A DNA stretch of 64,000 nucleotides, from NCBI GenBank assembly GCA_029262065.1, contig JAJDAC010000007.1, positions 107,352 through 171,351 of the forward strand. Direction: 5' to 3'. This DNA comes from Candidatus Krumholzibacteriota bacterium (GTDB lineage Bacteria; Krumholzibacteriota; Krumholzibacteriia; JAJRXK01). Below, in pieces: positions 35,585 to 44,171 of the stretch. Numbering within the stretch: the stretch's first letter is position 1; each line of letters opens with the position of its first letter. Both the position numbers and the translations under genes were made by a program. The notes beneath the pieces are model-generated. The model had not been told where the DNA came from and did no database searches. It saw nothing but the letters and a program-made list of their open reading frames with translations.

Positions 35585-36802
35585 ATGCGAGTTCTCATGT
35601 TCTCTCCGGGCTTCCCGGTCGAAATGCCCTTCTTCACACGGGGGCTGGCTACCGTGGGAGCGGAGGTCATCGGGCTGGGTGATTCACCCGAGGGAGCACT
35701 GCCCAAGATGGCGCGCGACAGCTTGTCCGCCTACGTCCAGGTAGGCTCGTGGCTCGACGAAGACGCCGTCTTGGCCCAGGTACGCGACCTGGCGTCGAAA
35801 GTGCGCATCGATCGCATCGAATGCCTCTGGGAACCCTACATGGTACTGGCCGCCCGCATGCGCGAGATGCTGGGGATTCCCGGACTCACGGTGGCCCAGA
35901 CCATTCCGTTTCGGGACAAGGAAATCATGAAACGGGTGCTTGAAGACGCCGGCATCCGCATGCCGCGTCATGGTGCCGCCACGACCATCGACGGCGTTCT
36001 CCAAGCCGTGGAGCACGTGGGCTACCCGCTCATCATCAAGCCGATCGACGGTGCGGGGTCGGCTGACACCTATCGCATCGATAACGAGACCGAGCTGGAA
36101 AACGTGCTCCCCGCCCTGCGGGGCCTGCCCGAGGTAAGTGTCGAGGAGTTCATCGAGGGCATCGATTGCACGTTCGACGCCCTTTGTTCGGGCGGAGAAA
36201 TCCACCACTACAACGTGGCCTTCTACCGGCCCCGCGCGCTGTTGGCCAAGGAAAACGAGTGGGTCAGCCCACAAACGGTCGTGGTACGCGACATGGACCT
36301 GGCCGAGTTGCAACCGGGCAAGGAGATGGGGTTCGCCGTGCTGGAGGCACTGGAATTCGACACGGGCTTCACGCACATGGAGTGGTACCGCACACCGTCG
36401 GGAGAAGCGGTGTTCGGCGAGATCGCCGCTCGGCCGCCGGGCGCGCAACTGACCGACCTCATGAACTACGCGTGCGATGTCGACTTCTTCACGGGATGGG
36501 CCGAAGCGGTATGTTTCGGTCGCTTCAGTCAGACCATCGAACGCAAGTACAACGCCGCCTGGATCTTCAAACGGGCCCAGGGTCAAGGACGAATCCAGCG
36601 CATCGAAGGTCTCGAGTCGATCCTGGCCGACATGGGCCAGTGGATCTGCGCGCTGGAGCTGAACTCGGTGGGGAACCCCCGGCGCAACTGGAAGCAGGTT
36701 CTCAAGGGCGACGGCATGGTAATCGTGCGCCACCCCGATCTGCAGACGCTCATGGACATGGCCGACCGCGTGGGAACGCAGCTGCAGATGTACGCGGGCT
36801 AG
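35585..36802 (+). CDS. ATP-grasp carboxylate ligase (island ATP-grasp C)
   Basis: A 405-residue protein, third paralogue of the island. Landmarks are MRVLMFSPGFPVEMPFFTRG at the N-terminus, FRDKEIMKRVLEDAGIRMP, ATP-binding YPLIIKPIDGAGSADTYRI, hinge SVEEFIEGIDCTFDALCSGG, metal site THMEWYRTPSGEAVFGEIAA followed by RPPG, and C-terminal GMVIVRHPDLQTLMDMA. GGAG lies about 8 nt before ATG 35585. The open frame begins at 35543, but family alignment by eye to A and B supports the later start. Its stop overlaps the glgB stop by 4 bp in convergent orientation. Confidence 0.85.
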   Translation: MRVLMFSPGFPVEMPFFTRGLATVGAEVIGLGDSPEGALPKMARDSLSAYVQVGSWLDEDAVLAQVRDLASKVRIDRIECLWEPYMVLAARMREMLGIPGLTVAQTIPFRDKEIMKRVLEDAGIRMPRHGAATTIDGVLQAVEHVGYPLIIKPIDGAGSADTYRIDNETELENVLPALRGLPEVSVEEFIEGIDCTFDALCSGGEIHHYNVAFYRPRALLAKENEWVSPQTVVVRDMDLAELQPGKEMGFAVLEALEFDTGFTHMEWYRTPSGEAVFGEIAARPPGAQLTDLMNYACDVDFFTGWAEAVCFGRFSQTIERKYNAAWIFKRAQGQGRIQRIEGLESILADMGQWICALELNSVGNPRRNWKQVLKGDGMVIVRHPDLQTLMDMADRVGTQLQMYAG

Positions 36803-38982
36803 GCTTCGCGCTCCAGAAACACAATGGCCAAAGGTGGCAGCGGAACGACCAGGCTGTGCGACCATTCGCCCTGAACAACCGGCTGCGTCTCGTAGGGCCC
36901 GGCTCCCTCGTGTTCCTGACTGCTGAGCACCACGCGATATGAACCCGACTGGGGTACACCAACCTGGTAGTCGGGACGAGCCACCGGCGTGAAATTGGCA
37001 ACTACCAGGAGTCCCCGGGACTTTTCCTCGTCGGCCCATCGCATGAAAGCCAGAATGCTGCGGTCGGCGTCGTGCAGGTCGAGCCATTCAAAACCCTGCC
37101 ACGCGAAATCAGCACCGTGCAGGGCGGGAGTCTGGCGATAGAACCCGTTGAGGCGCCGGATCCAGGCGTGGAGCTGCTGGTGGGGAGCGTGCTCCAACAG
37201 CCACCAGTCCAACTGGCCGGCGAAATTCCACTCCGACCACTGGCCCAGCTCGGCCCCCATGAACAATAGCTTCTTGCCCGGATGCGCGAACATGAAGCCG
37301 TAGAGAAGCCGCACCGCCGCAAACTGTTGCTCGCGATCACCGGCCATCTTCGACAACAACGACGCCTTGCCGTGGACCACTTCGTCATGCGAGAACGGCA
37401 ACAGGTGCCGCTCCTGAAACGCGTAGTGGATGCTGAACGTCAGCTCGTCGTGCGACCCCGATCGAAACAGCGGGTCCAGCTGCATGTACGACAGGATGTC
37501 GTTCATCCATCCCATGTTCCATTTCAGATCGAAGCCCAGGCCACCTTCATCGATGGCCGCGGTGACTCCGGGCCACGCGGCGGATTCCTCGGCGAACGTA
37601 AGCACATCGGCGCGGGCCTGGTGCACCTCGTGGTTGAAACGTTTGAGGAATTCGATGGCCTCGAGATTCTCGCGGCCACCGTACTTGTTGGGCGTCCACT
37701 TCCCCTCATCGCGTGAATAGTCCAGGTGCAGCATCGACGCCACCGCGTCCACGCGCAGGCCGTCCAGGTGAAACTCCTCGATCCAGTACACTGCGCTGCT
37801 CACGAGAAACGAGACGATCTCGGGGCGGCTGTAGTCGAACACGAAGGTACCCCAGTCGGGGTGCTGCGCCTGATTGGGATCGGAGTGCTCGAACAGGTGG
37901 TCGCCGTCGAAGAAGACGAGCCCATGCCCATCGCGTGGAAAGTGCCCGGGCACCCAGTCCAGTATGACGCCCAAGCCCGCGCGATGGGCTGTGTCGACGA
38001 ACGCGCGCAGGTCGTCGCCCGACCCGAACCGCGACGTAGGCGCGAAGTAACCCAGGGTCTGGTAACCCCAGCTGCCGTCGTAGGGAAACTCGGTGATGGG
38101 CAGCAGTTCGATGTGAGTGAAACCCAGGTCCACCACGTACGGAACCAGTTCCTCGGCCAGCTGGCGATAGCTCAGCCACCCCTGGTCTTCGTCACTCGGC
38201 GAATCCACCGTGCGGCGCCACGAACCCAGGTGCACTTCGTAGACGGAAATCGGTGACCGGTCGGCGTCGATTGTGGCGGCCATCCAAGCTTCGTCTCGCC
38301 ATTCGTGCTGGCTGACCGCCACGACCACCGATGCGGTTTGGGGCCGCAGCTCCATACCGCGCCCGAACGGATCGGCCTTCTCGCCCTTCACGCCCGGTCG
38401 CACGCCGTGTACCTCGAACTTGTACAGCGCACCCGGGTCCGCGTGCGGCACGAACAATTCCCAAACGCCCGTGGCACCCACCCGACGCATCGGCTGGCTG
38501 CGCCCCTGCCAGCGATTGAACGTGCCCATGAGGTTGACGTTGTGCGCGCGGGGGGCCCACACCGCAAACCGGGTGCCTGAAAGCCCCTGGTGTTCCATCA
38601 CGTGCGCCCCCAGGATCCGGTGCGCGCGTGGGTCTTCGCCGGCGAGAAAAGCGGCAAGGTCGGTCGGCTGCAGACAGGCGTCCAGCGCGTAGGGATCGCG
38701 CAGTTCGACGGCGAGGCCCTCGACCGAGGTCACCAGCAGGTCATAGTCAGGTCGATGGACGCCCGGGACGACCACCTCGAACAGGCCGTCGGCGTGCACG
38801 CGGGCCATGGGAAGAGTCTCGTTCCCCACGCGACACGAGACCTCGCCCGCCCAGGTCAGATACACGCGCACCAACCAGGCCTCGGCATTCGCAACGCGTT
38901 GCGGGCCCAGCACGGCAAACGGATCGCCACAGCGCCCTTTCAGCAACGATTCGATCAGGCGAGAGCGATAGTCGGGTTGCAA
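36799..38982 (-). CDS. glgB: 1,4-alpha-glucan branching enzyme
   Basis: A 727-residue GH13 enzyme that introduces alpha-1,6 branches into glycogen. The N-terminal N1 domain (about 1-105) and CBM48 domain (ILGAHVMEHQGLSGTRFAVW; NVNLMGTFNRWQG) precede the barrel. Catalytic strands are GVILDWVPGHFP, DGLRVDAVASMLHLDYSR (Asp nucleophile), DVLTFAEESAAWPGV (Glu acid/base) and LPFSHDEVVHGKASLL (Asp). The C-terminal beta domain closes the protein. The two-domain N-terminus is the long, E. coli-like form. No ATG is available; TTG 38982 is the only start before an in-frame stop at the 5' side. It converges with ATP-grasp C (4-bp overlap), placing both glycogen enzymes around the ligase genes. Confidence 0.95.
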   Translation of the reverse strand: MQPDYRSRLIESLLKGRCGDPFAVLGPQRVANAEAWLVRVYLTWAGEVSCRVGNETLPMARVHADGLFEVVVPGVHRPDYDLLVTSVEGLAVELRDPYALDACLQPTDLAAFLAGEDPRAHRILGAHVMEHQGLSGTRFAVWAPRAHNVNLMGTFNRWQGRSQPMRRVGATGVWELFVPHADPGALYKFEVHGVRPGVKGEKADPFGRGMELRPQTASVVVAVSQHEWRDEAWMAATIDADRSPISVYEVHLGSWRRTVDSPSDEDQGWLSYRQLAEELVPYVVDLGFTHIELLPITEFPYDGSWGYQTLGYFAPTSRFGSGDDLRAFVDTAHRAGLGVILDWVPGHFPRDGHGLVFFDGDHLFEHSDPNQAQHPDWGTFVFDYSRPEIVSFLVSSAVYWIEEFHLDGLRVDAVASMLHLDYSRDEGKWTPNKYGGRENLEAIEFLKRFNHEVHQARADVLTFAEESAAWPGVTAAIDEGGLGFDLKWNMGWMNDILSYMQLDPLFRSGSHDELTFSIHYAFQERHLLPFSHDEVVHGKASLLSKMAGDREQQFAAVRLLYGFMFAHPGKKLLFMGAELGQWSEWNFAGQLDWWLLEHAPHQQLHAWIRRLNGFYRQTPALHGADFAWQGFEWLDLHDADRSILAFMRWADEEKSRGLLVVANFTPVARPDYQVGVPQSGSYRVVLSSQEHEGAGPYETQPVVQGEWSHSLVVPLPPLAIVFLEREA

Positions 38983-39070
38983 CTGACGGGGTTCCCGGGC
39001 GAGAGACTTGAGGATCCTTCGCCCATGTTAGGTCGAACCCGCCATGCAGCGCCATTGGGAACCTTGGCCG

Positions 39071-40420
39071 TCAGGCGGTGTGATCGTCGAATCTCTGGAT
39101 TGCGACGCGGCATGCCGGCACCAGGTAGAGATTCCCCGCCACTCGACCCACCATGATCGCGGTCATGGCGGCAATGGCCCCCACCATGTTCATGCCGAAG
39201 ACACCCAACACCAGTACCAGCGCTATACCAACGACCTCCACCAGGGTGCCTTTGGACAACGGTTCGGTACGACCGGCGTGTACCAGAAGAGCGCGCTGGA
39301 ACGACAACCACATGGAGAGCGCCGGCATGAGCACGATGATTCGAAGCGGCCAGCGGGAAAAATCGGTGAGCGCCGGCGACAACCCCGACACGTCGCCGAA
39401 CCAGAACCCCGAGAGCGGCGTGAAGGCAATGAGCGATATGATGCTCGTGGTGGCCAAACCCAGTCCCAGGGCGAATCGACGCAACGTCTGGTAGTGCTCG
39501 CCCCGTTCGCCCAGCAAGGCAATGGCCGCCTCCTGAAAAGACAGGCCCACGCTGCGGAAGACGAACGCGAGGCTGTTGATTACCGGCAGAACAGCCAGGG
39601 AGTCCAGGGCCATGCGACTCTGACCCATGAAGAACGTGACCGTGGGTTGGACCGCCATGCTCAGCATGGATGTAAGTGCCAACGGGTAGTAGAAGCGCGC
39701 CAGCGACCTCCAGTCCAACGCCTGACCGGTGGCGCGGCCGAGGGTTGCTCCGCTCAACAAACGGCGCACCGTGCTTCGCACCATGAGACGGGTGGCCAGC
39801 GCCTCCACCAGAACGCCCGCGACCAACGCTGCCGCGCCCACGTGCGCTCCGTGCTCGAAGAATCCGCGGGTAGCAAGGGCGGTGGCAAGCATGAACAACA
39901 GCCGTACCGCGGTGCCATAGGCCACTCGCCGCGTCAGATCGGCGCGGATCAAGACGCCCTGGTGGAAGCGACGGTCACCAATGGCACCCGGCCACAACAG
40001 AAGGATAACCATGCTGCCGTGGGTAATGGCGGCCACGTCCGCCGGCAGACCCACCAGCGTGAGGGCCACGAAGTCAAACACCGCCGGCACCAACAACAGC
40101 AGCATCACCGCGGTAATGATCGCGTTCAGTACGTAGGTGAAGCGGCGCAGGGCCAGAAAACTTGCCCGATCGTGAACCAGCGCGGTGGATGCGCTCATGA
40201 GCAGAATCACGGGAGACTCGATGATGATCGCGAAGGCAAACGCCACGCCGTAGGCGGCAAGGTTGGGCTTGGGATCAGCCAATCGGGCAATGACGGCCGC
40301 CAGGATGGGCCCCTCAAGCGACATCATGAACCAGGTACCGGCCAGGGGCAGCCAGAACCGCACGATCTGCCGCACGCTGAGCGTCGATGGTTCCGGAGCG
40401 GCGGCGACGGTAGCTGTCAT
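39071..40420 (-). CDS. MOP/MATE-superfamily membrane transporter
   Basis: A 449-residue polytopic protein with about 12 hydrophobic segments, starting VRQIVRFWLPLAGTWFMMSL, then AFAFAIIIESPVILLMSAST and ending in the GNLYLVPACRVAIQRFD tail. The two-bundle pattern, with related segments in each half (FWLPLAGTWFMM... and YYPLALTSMLSM...), suits the multidrug/oligosaccharidyl-lipid/polysaccharide (MOP) flippase superfamily, nearest to MATE-type or ANK-like members. Substrate cannot be told. ATG 40420 lies 6 nt after a TATTCT box with no ribosome-binding site. The open frame to 40810 is antisense to the LysM gene. It lies 88 bp from glgB on the same strand. Confidence 0.72.
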   Translation of the reverse strand: MTATVAAAPEPSTLSVRQIVRFWLPLAGTWFMMSLEGPILAAVIARLADPKPNLAAYGVAFAFAIIIESPVILLMSASTALVHDRASFLALRRFTYVLNAIITAVMLLLLVPAVFDFVALTLVGLPADVAAITHGSMVILLLWPGAIGDRRFHQGVLIRADLTRRVAYGTAVRLLFMLATALATRGFFEHGAHVGAAALVAGVLVEALATRLMVRSTVRRLLSGATLGRATGQALDWRSLARFYYPLALTSMLSMAVQPTVTFFMGQSRMALDSLAVLPVINSLAFVFRSVGLSFQEAAIALLGERGEHYQTLRRFALGLGLATTSIISLIAFTPLSGFWFGDVSGLSPALTDFSRWPLRIIVLMPALSMWLSFQRALLVHAGRTEPLSKGTLVEVVGIALVLVLGVFGMNMVGAIAAMTAIMVGRVAGNLYLVPACRVAIQRFDDHTA

Positions 40421-40432
40421 CGCAGCAGAATA
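40418..40432 (-). promoter_or_regulatory. -10 box six bases before transporter ATG
   Basis: TATTCT (40432-40427) is followed by 6 nt and ATG at 40420. The rest of the 181-bp divergent gap shows no further clear signal. Confidence 0.4.
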
Positions 40433-40601
40433 GCCAGGACTGGGCCTAGCGCAACCAAAGTGACACCGCGGCCTTGGATCGCGCGTCCCCGCACTTGTGG
40501 CAACCCGGCGCCTTCTACTAGACTGCCCGCGTCCCGGACACCCATAACGACGAGACAGCCCAATCAGGGAGCCGGGTAGAAACCGGCAGAAAGGCAATCG
40601 C

Positions 40602-40979
40602 ATGCTGAGAAAGAAGTACCAGGACGTGTTGGACCTGGGCGAGGAACTTGGAGTCCGCGACGGCTTCGTGGAGGAAGTCGACGACAAGCTCAAGTTCGGT
40701 GGTGTAGCCCAGTACCAGTACGACTTCGATCGCCTTTGGGACGCCATCAAAGCCCACGACAACTGGGAAAAAGAAATCTGGGCCGAGATCAAGGTCGCGC
40801 CATCGGACATCTACGGGATCTATGAAGTGCGACCGGGCGACAGCCTGTCGAAGATCTCCAAGCTCCACTGCGGAGACCCCATGCGCTACATGGAGATCTT
40901 CGAACTGAACAAGGACATCCTTACCAATCCGGACGTCATCAAGGTTGGGCAGAAGCTGAAGCTTCCCGCCAAGAAGTAG
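40602..40979 (+). CDS. Small LysM-domain protein
   Basis: A 125-residue protein with no signal peptide. Residues 1-68 are charged and helical (MLRKKYQDVLDLGEELGVRD), and a single LysM domain covers about 72-122 (IYEVRPGDSLSKISKLHCGD; ILTNPDVIKVGQKLKLP). The layout resembles the YgaU/Kbp group (a small domain plus C-terminal LysM), in which E. coli Kbp binds potassium and not murein; that function is not shown here. AAAGGC lies about 6 nt before the ATG. It is single-gene, ending 6 bp from the convergent RND permease. Confidence 0.82.
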   Translation: MLRKKYQDVLDLGEELGVRDGFVEEVDDKLKFGGVAQYQYDFDRLWDAIKAHDNWEKEIWAEIKVAPSDIYGIYEVRPGDSLSKISKLHCGDPMRYMEIFELNKDILTNPDVIKVGQKLKLPAKK

Positions 40980-40985
40980 GACGGG

Positions 40986-43900
40986 TCAGTTCGAGCGGGC
41001 GAGCGACGCGCGCGGTGGACGCTTCCACCGCAGCGCGCCGTGCGTCGCCGAATCCACGCGGATCCTCAGATCATCGAACAGCGTGTACAACACCGGCACG
41101 ACCAACAACGTCAAGAAGGTGGCGGTGGTCATACCGCCAATCAGCGTCATGGCAAAGCTCGTGTAGCTGATCCCCGAATCCATGCGGCCGGATATCGCCA
41201 GGGGAATCATCCCTCCCACCGTGGTCAGCGCCGTCATCATGATGGGCCGGAAGCGGCGATCGGCCGCCACCAAGATGGCTTCGGTCCGGGCCATGCCGCC
41301 GGCGCGCAGACGATTCACGTAGTCCACGAGCACGATTCCGTTGTTCACGACCACGCCCACCAAGAGCAGCGTGCCCACCAGGCCCAGGAAATCGATGTTG
41401 AGCCGGAAGATGATGTGGATCCAACAGACACCAATGAAGGCCAACGGAATGGTGACCACGATCGAAAGTGGTAGAACGAAGCTCTCGAACAACAAACCCA
41501 TGAGCAGGTAGATGAAGATGACCGCAAGCAACAACGCGAATGTCATCTCCCGCTGGTCCTCATTCATGCCCTGAGCGGCCACGCCGCGCGAGAAACTTAC
41601 TCCCTCGGGTAGGTTCACCGCCGCGGCCAGATGATTCAGCCGTTCGCGCGTGTCCTCTTCCTCCCCTTCAATCAGGTCGAGGGTGATCGATCGTGCGATG
41701 CGCTTGTCTCGACGAACGATGGTATCGCGGCTGCGAAGCATCTCCACGTCGGTCACGGCCGATAGCGGTAGCATGTTGCCGGCGGCGGTAGGCAGACCGA
41801 AGGCCGCCAACTGATCCAGGTTTTCGCGATCGGACTCCTGGAATCGAACCCGCACCGGTACCTCCGTGCCCTCGTCGCGGTACTTGGGTAGAGCCTGACC
41901 GCGCAGCGCATAGCCCACCACGTAGGCCACCGCGCGCGGATCGATGCCGAAGTGCTGCGTGCGATCCCTGTCGATCACCAACGCCAGTTCATTGGGCGAA
42001 CGCTCGGAGTCACGGCGAATACCCAGCACGCCGTCGGCCTTCAAGAACACGCCCTCGAGCGACTTGGCCACGTCTTCCAGAATCGTCGCATCCTCGCCAT
42101 TCAACGTGATCTGCCAGGATTTCTGCGCGTCGGCCTCGTCAGTGGGGCTCTCTTCCCCCGTGCTCAGCTCGATGCCCGGAGGTTTGGGCACAAGCTCGAC
42201 CACGCGCTCGGTGACTTCCCGCGGCGTGAGATTGGTCGTCCGTGGCGTCTGGAACCAGCCCTGAAGCTCGCCGTAGGTTTTGGTGTGGAACAGGAACCAA
42301 CCCTCGAGACCCAGTTCGTCCTTGTGGTCTTCAACAACCTTCTCGGCGGCCAGGAACCATTGCTCGGTCTCTTCGAGCGTATACGAATCGGGCAGGGTCA
42401 CATCGATCTCGAAGCCCGCCGCCTCGTTTTCCTGTACATCGACGATCTTGTACCGCCCACTGATTGCCGTAGCTGCGATCGTGCCCGCGAACAAGACGAA
42501 GACCGCGATGGATCCATCGAATCGATGTCCCAGCGCGAATCGCAGCACCTTGCCGTAGAAGTGATTCATGAGCTCGAAGGTCCAGTCATAGGCCCTTCCG
42601 AGCATCGCGGTGAACGCCGCGTACCAGCCGCGCCGGTCAGAATCAGACTGGACCTTGTCCTCCGCAGGCAGCGTGATCATCACGCCCAGGGGTATGTAGA
42701 CCAGTGCCACGAGCAGCGACGCCACCAACGCGACGCAAATGGGAATAGCCATGCGCAGCAGAAAGAACTGCCCCTGCCCCTCCACCAGGAGAATGGGCAC
42801 GAACACGATGACGGTGGTAAGAGTGGACATGGTGATGGCCAGGCCGATTTCGCCCGCCCCACTGATCGCGGCCTCGCGACGCGACTTGCCCAGTTTGTGG
42901 AGGCGATCGATGTTCTCGGCTACCACCACCGAGTTGTCGACCAACAAACCCACGCACACCATCAACGCCAACAACGTCAGAATGTTCAGCGTCTCGCCCG
43001 CGAAGTACATCACCGTCAGCGCCAACAACAGGCTCAGGGGAACCGCCAGATTCACCACCATGGTGACCCGCAGCCGACGCAGGAAAAAGAACAGCACGAA
43101 TGCCGCGATGATGGCGCCGATGGCTCCGGACTTCAGCAACGTGAACAGCGATTCTTCGATGACATCGCCTTCGTTCCATAGCTCGATCATCTCCACGCTC
43201 TGGGCGACGCGCGGGTCGCTCTGAATCTCATCGAACACCTTGCGCAGGCGGTGGGCCACGTCGCGGGCGTTCGCGTCACCCTCTTTCATGACCAGAACCG
43301 CATAGGCGGGTCGGCTCATGGCCCTGACACGATAATTCTTATCGGGTTCGGCGTACGTGACCGTGGCCACGTCTTTCAGTCGGATCGAGCCGGTGAGCAG
43401 TCGGTTGCGCAATGCCTCGATGTCTTCGTAGCGCGCCACGGAGCGCAACAGGAGCTTCTTGTTTCCTTCCCGCACGTGCCCACTGGCCAGCGTGAAGCTG
43501 TCACCGCCCAGATCCTGGGCCAGCTGGTAGATGTTCAAACCACTCGCCGCGGTGCGATCGCGGTCGAGCTCGATCAGGATTTCTTTCTCTTCCAGCCCGT
43601 TTGCCTGCACCGACGCCACACCGTCGACGCGCTCGAGCGGCAGCATGATGCGTTTCTTCAGCAGGTTGTAGTAGTCGGCCACCGACGGGTCGACGGCGAC
43701 GCCCAGCACCATGACCGGAATTCCCGAAACGTCGTCCTTGAAGGTGTAGACGCGATCGGCATCGTCGGGAAACAGTCGCCGCGCGCGCTCGATCCTGTCG
43801 CGAACTTCGCGATAGGCCACGTCCATATCGGTGTTGGCCTTGAACCGCAGGTACAACCGCGCCTGCCCCACGCTCGACAGTGATGTGATGCGATCGAGTC

Positions 43901-44171
43901 CCTTGACCGAACCCAACTCTTCTTCGAGCGGATCCACCAACTTATCCAGCACTTCACGCGGGGGAGCATCGCGCCACGGAACCACGATACGCAGGTTGGG
44001 ATCGCTGAACCCGTCGGGGATCAGCTCCAACGGAATGGAAGTGGCCGCCACCGACCCCAGTACCACGGCCGTGACCAGCAGCACCAGGACCGTGATCCGG
44101 CGCTCAAGCGAAAACCGGGGCAGGCGTTCGGCCGGTCCGTGGCTGTAGGAAGAATCTTCGCGCGGGGTCAT
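40986..44171 (-). CDS. RND efflux permease 2 (AcrB/HAE1-like)
   Basis: A 1061-residue inner-membrane pump subunit with the standard 12-helix, two-porter-domain plan: TM1 near 27-48 (ITVLVLLVTAVVLGSVAATS), large periplasmic loop, helices 2-6 (from about 345), TM7 near 545, second loop, and helices 8-12 from about 875. The start ATG overlaps the stop of the preceding permease gene (ATGA). It works with the adaptor encoded two genes upstream. The TM4 region reads LLVDNSVVVAENIDRLHKLG, with the conserved D-N proton-relay area (LVDNSVVV). No outer-membrane channel gene is adjacent. Confidence 0.9.
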   Translation of the reverse strand: MTPREDSSYSHGPAERLPRFSLERRITVLVLLVTAVVLGSVAATSIPLELIPDGFSDPNLRIVVPWRDAPPREVLDKLVDPLEEELGSVKGLDRITSLSSVGQARLYLRFKANTDMDVAYREVRDRIERARRLFPDDADRVYTFKDDVSGIPVMVLGVAVDPSVADYYNLLKKRIMLPLERVDGVASVQANGLEEKEILIELDRDRTAASGLNIYQLAQDLGGDSFTLASGHVREGNKKLLLRSVARYEDIEALRNRLLTGSIRLKDVATVTYAEPDKNYRVRAMSRPAYAVLVMKEGDANARDVAHRLRKVFDEIQSDPRVAQSVEMIELWNEGDVIEESLFTLLKSGAIGAIIAAFVLFFFLRRLRVTMVVNLAVPLSLLLALTVMYFAGETLNILTLLALMVCVGLLVDNSVVVAENIDRLHKLGKSRREAAISGAGEIGLAITMSTLTTVIVFVPILLVEGQGQFFLLRMAIPICVALVASLLVALVYIPLGVMITLPAEDKVQSDSDRRGWYAAFTAMLGRAYDWTFELMNHFYGKVLRFALGHRFDGSIAVFVLFAGTIAATAISGRYKIVDVQENEAAGFEIDVTLPDSYTLEETEQWFLAAEKVVEDHKDELGLEGWFLFHTKTYGELQGWFQTPRTTNLTPREVTERVVELVPKPPGIELSTGEESPTDEADAQKSWQITLNGEDATILEDVAKSLEGVFLKADGVLGIRRDSERSPNELALVIDRDRTQHFGIDPRAVAYVVGYALRGQALPKYRDEGTEVPVRVRFQESDRENLDQLAAFGLPTAAGNMLPLSAVTDVEMLRSRDTIVRRDKRIARSITLDLIEGEEEDTRERLNHLAAAVNLPEGVSFSRGVAAQGMNEDQREMTFALLLAVIFIYLLMGLLFESFVLPLSIVVTIPLAFIGVCWIHIIFRLNIDFLGLVGTLLLVGVVVNNGIVLVDYVNRLRAGGMARTEAILVAADRRFRPIMMTALTTVGGMIPLAISGRMDSGISYTSFAMTLIGGMTTATFLTLLVVPVLYTLFDDLRIRVDSATHGALRWKRPPRASLARSN

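Noticed and set aside
39044..40579. 511-codon frame opposite the MOP-type transporter
   Set aside because: The His/Gln/Gly-rich composition is typical of an antisense frame to hydrophobic coding sequence.
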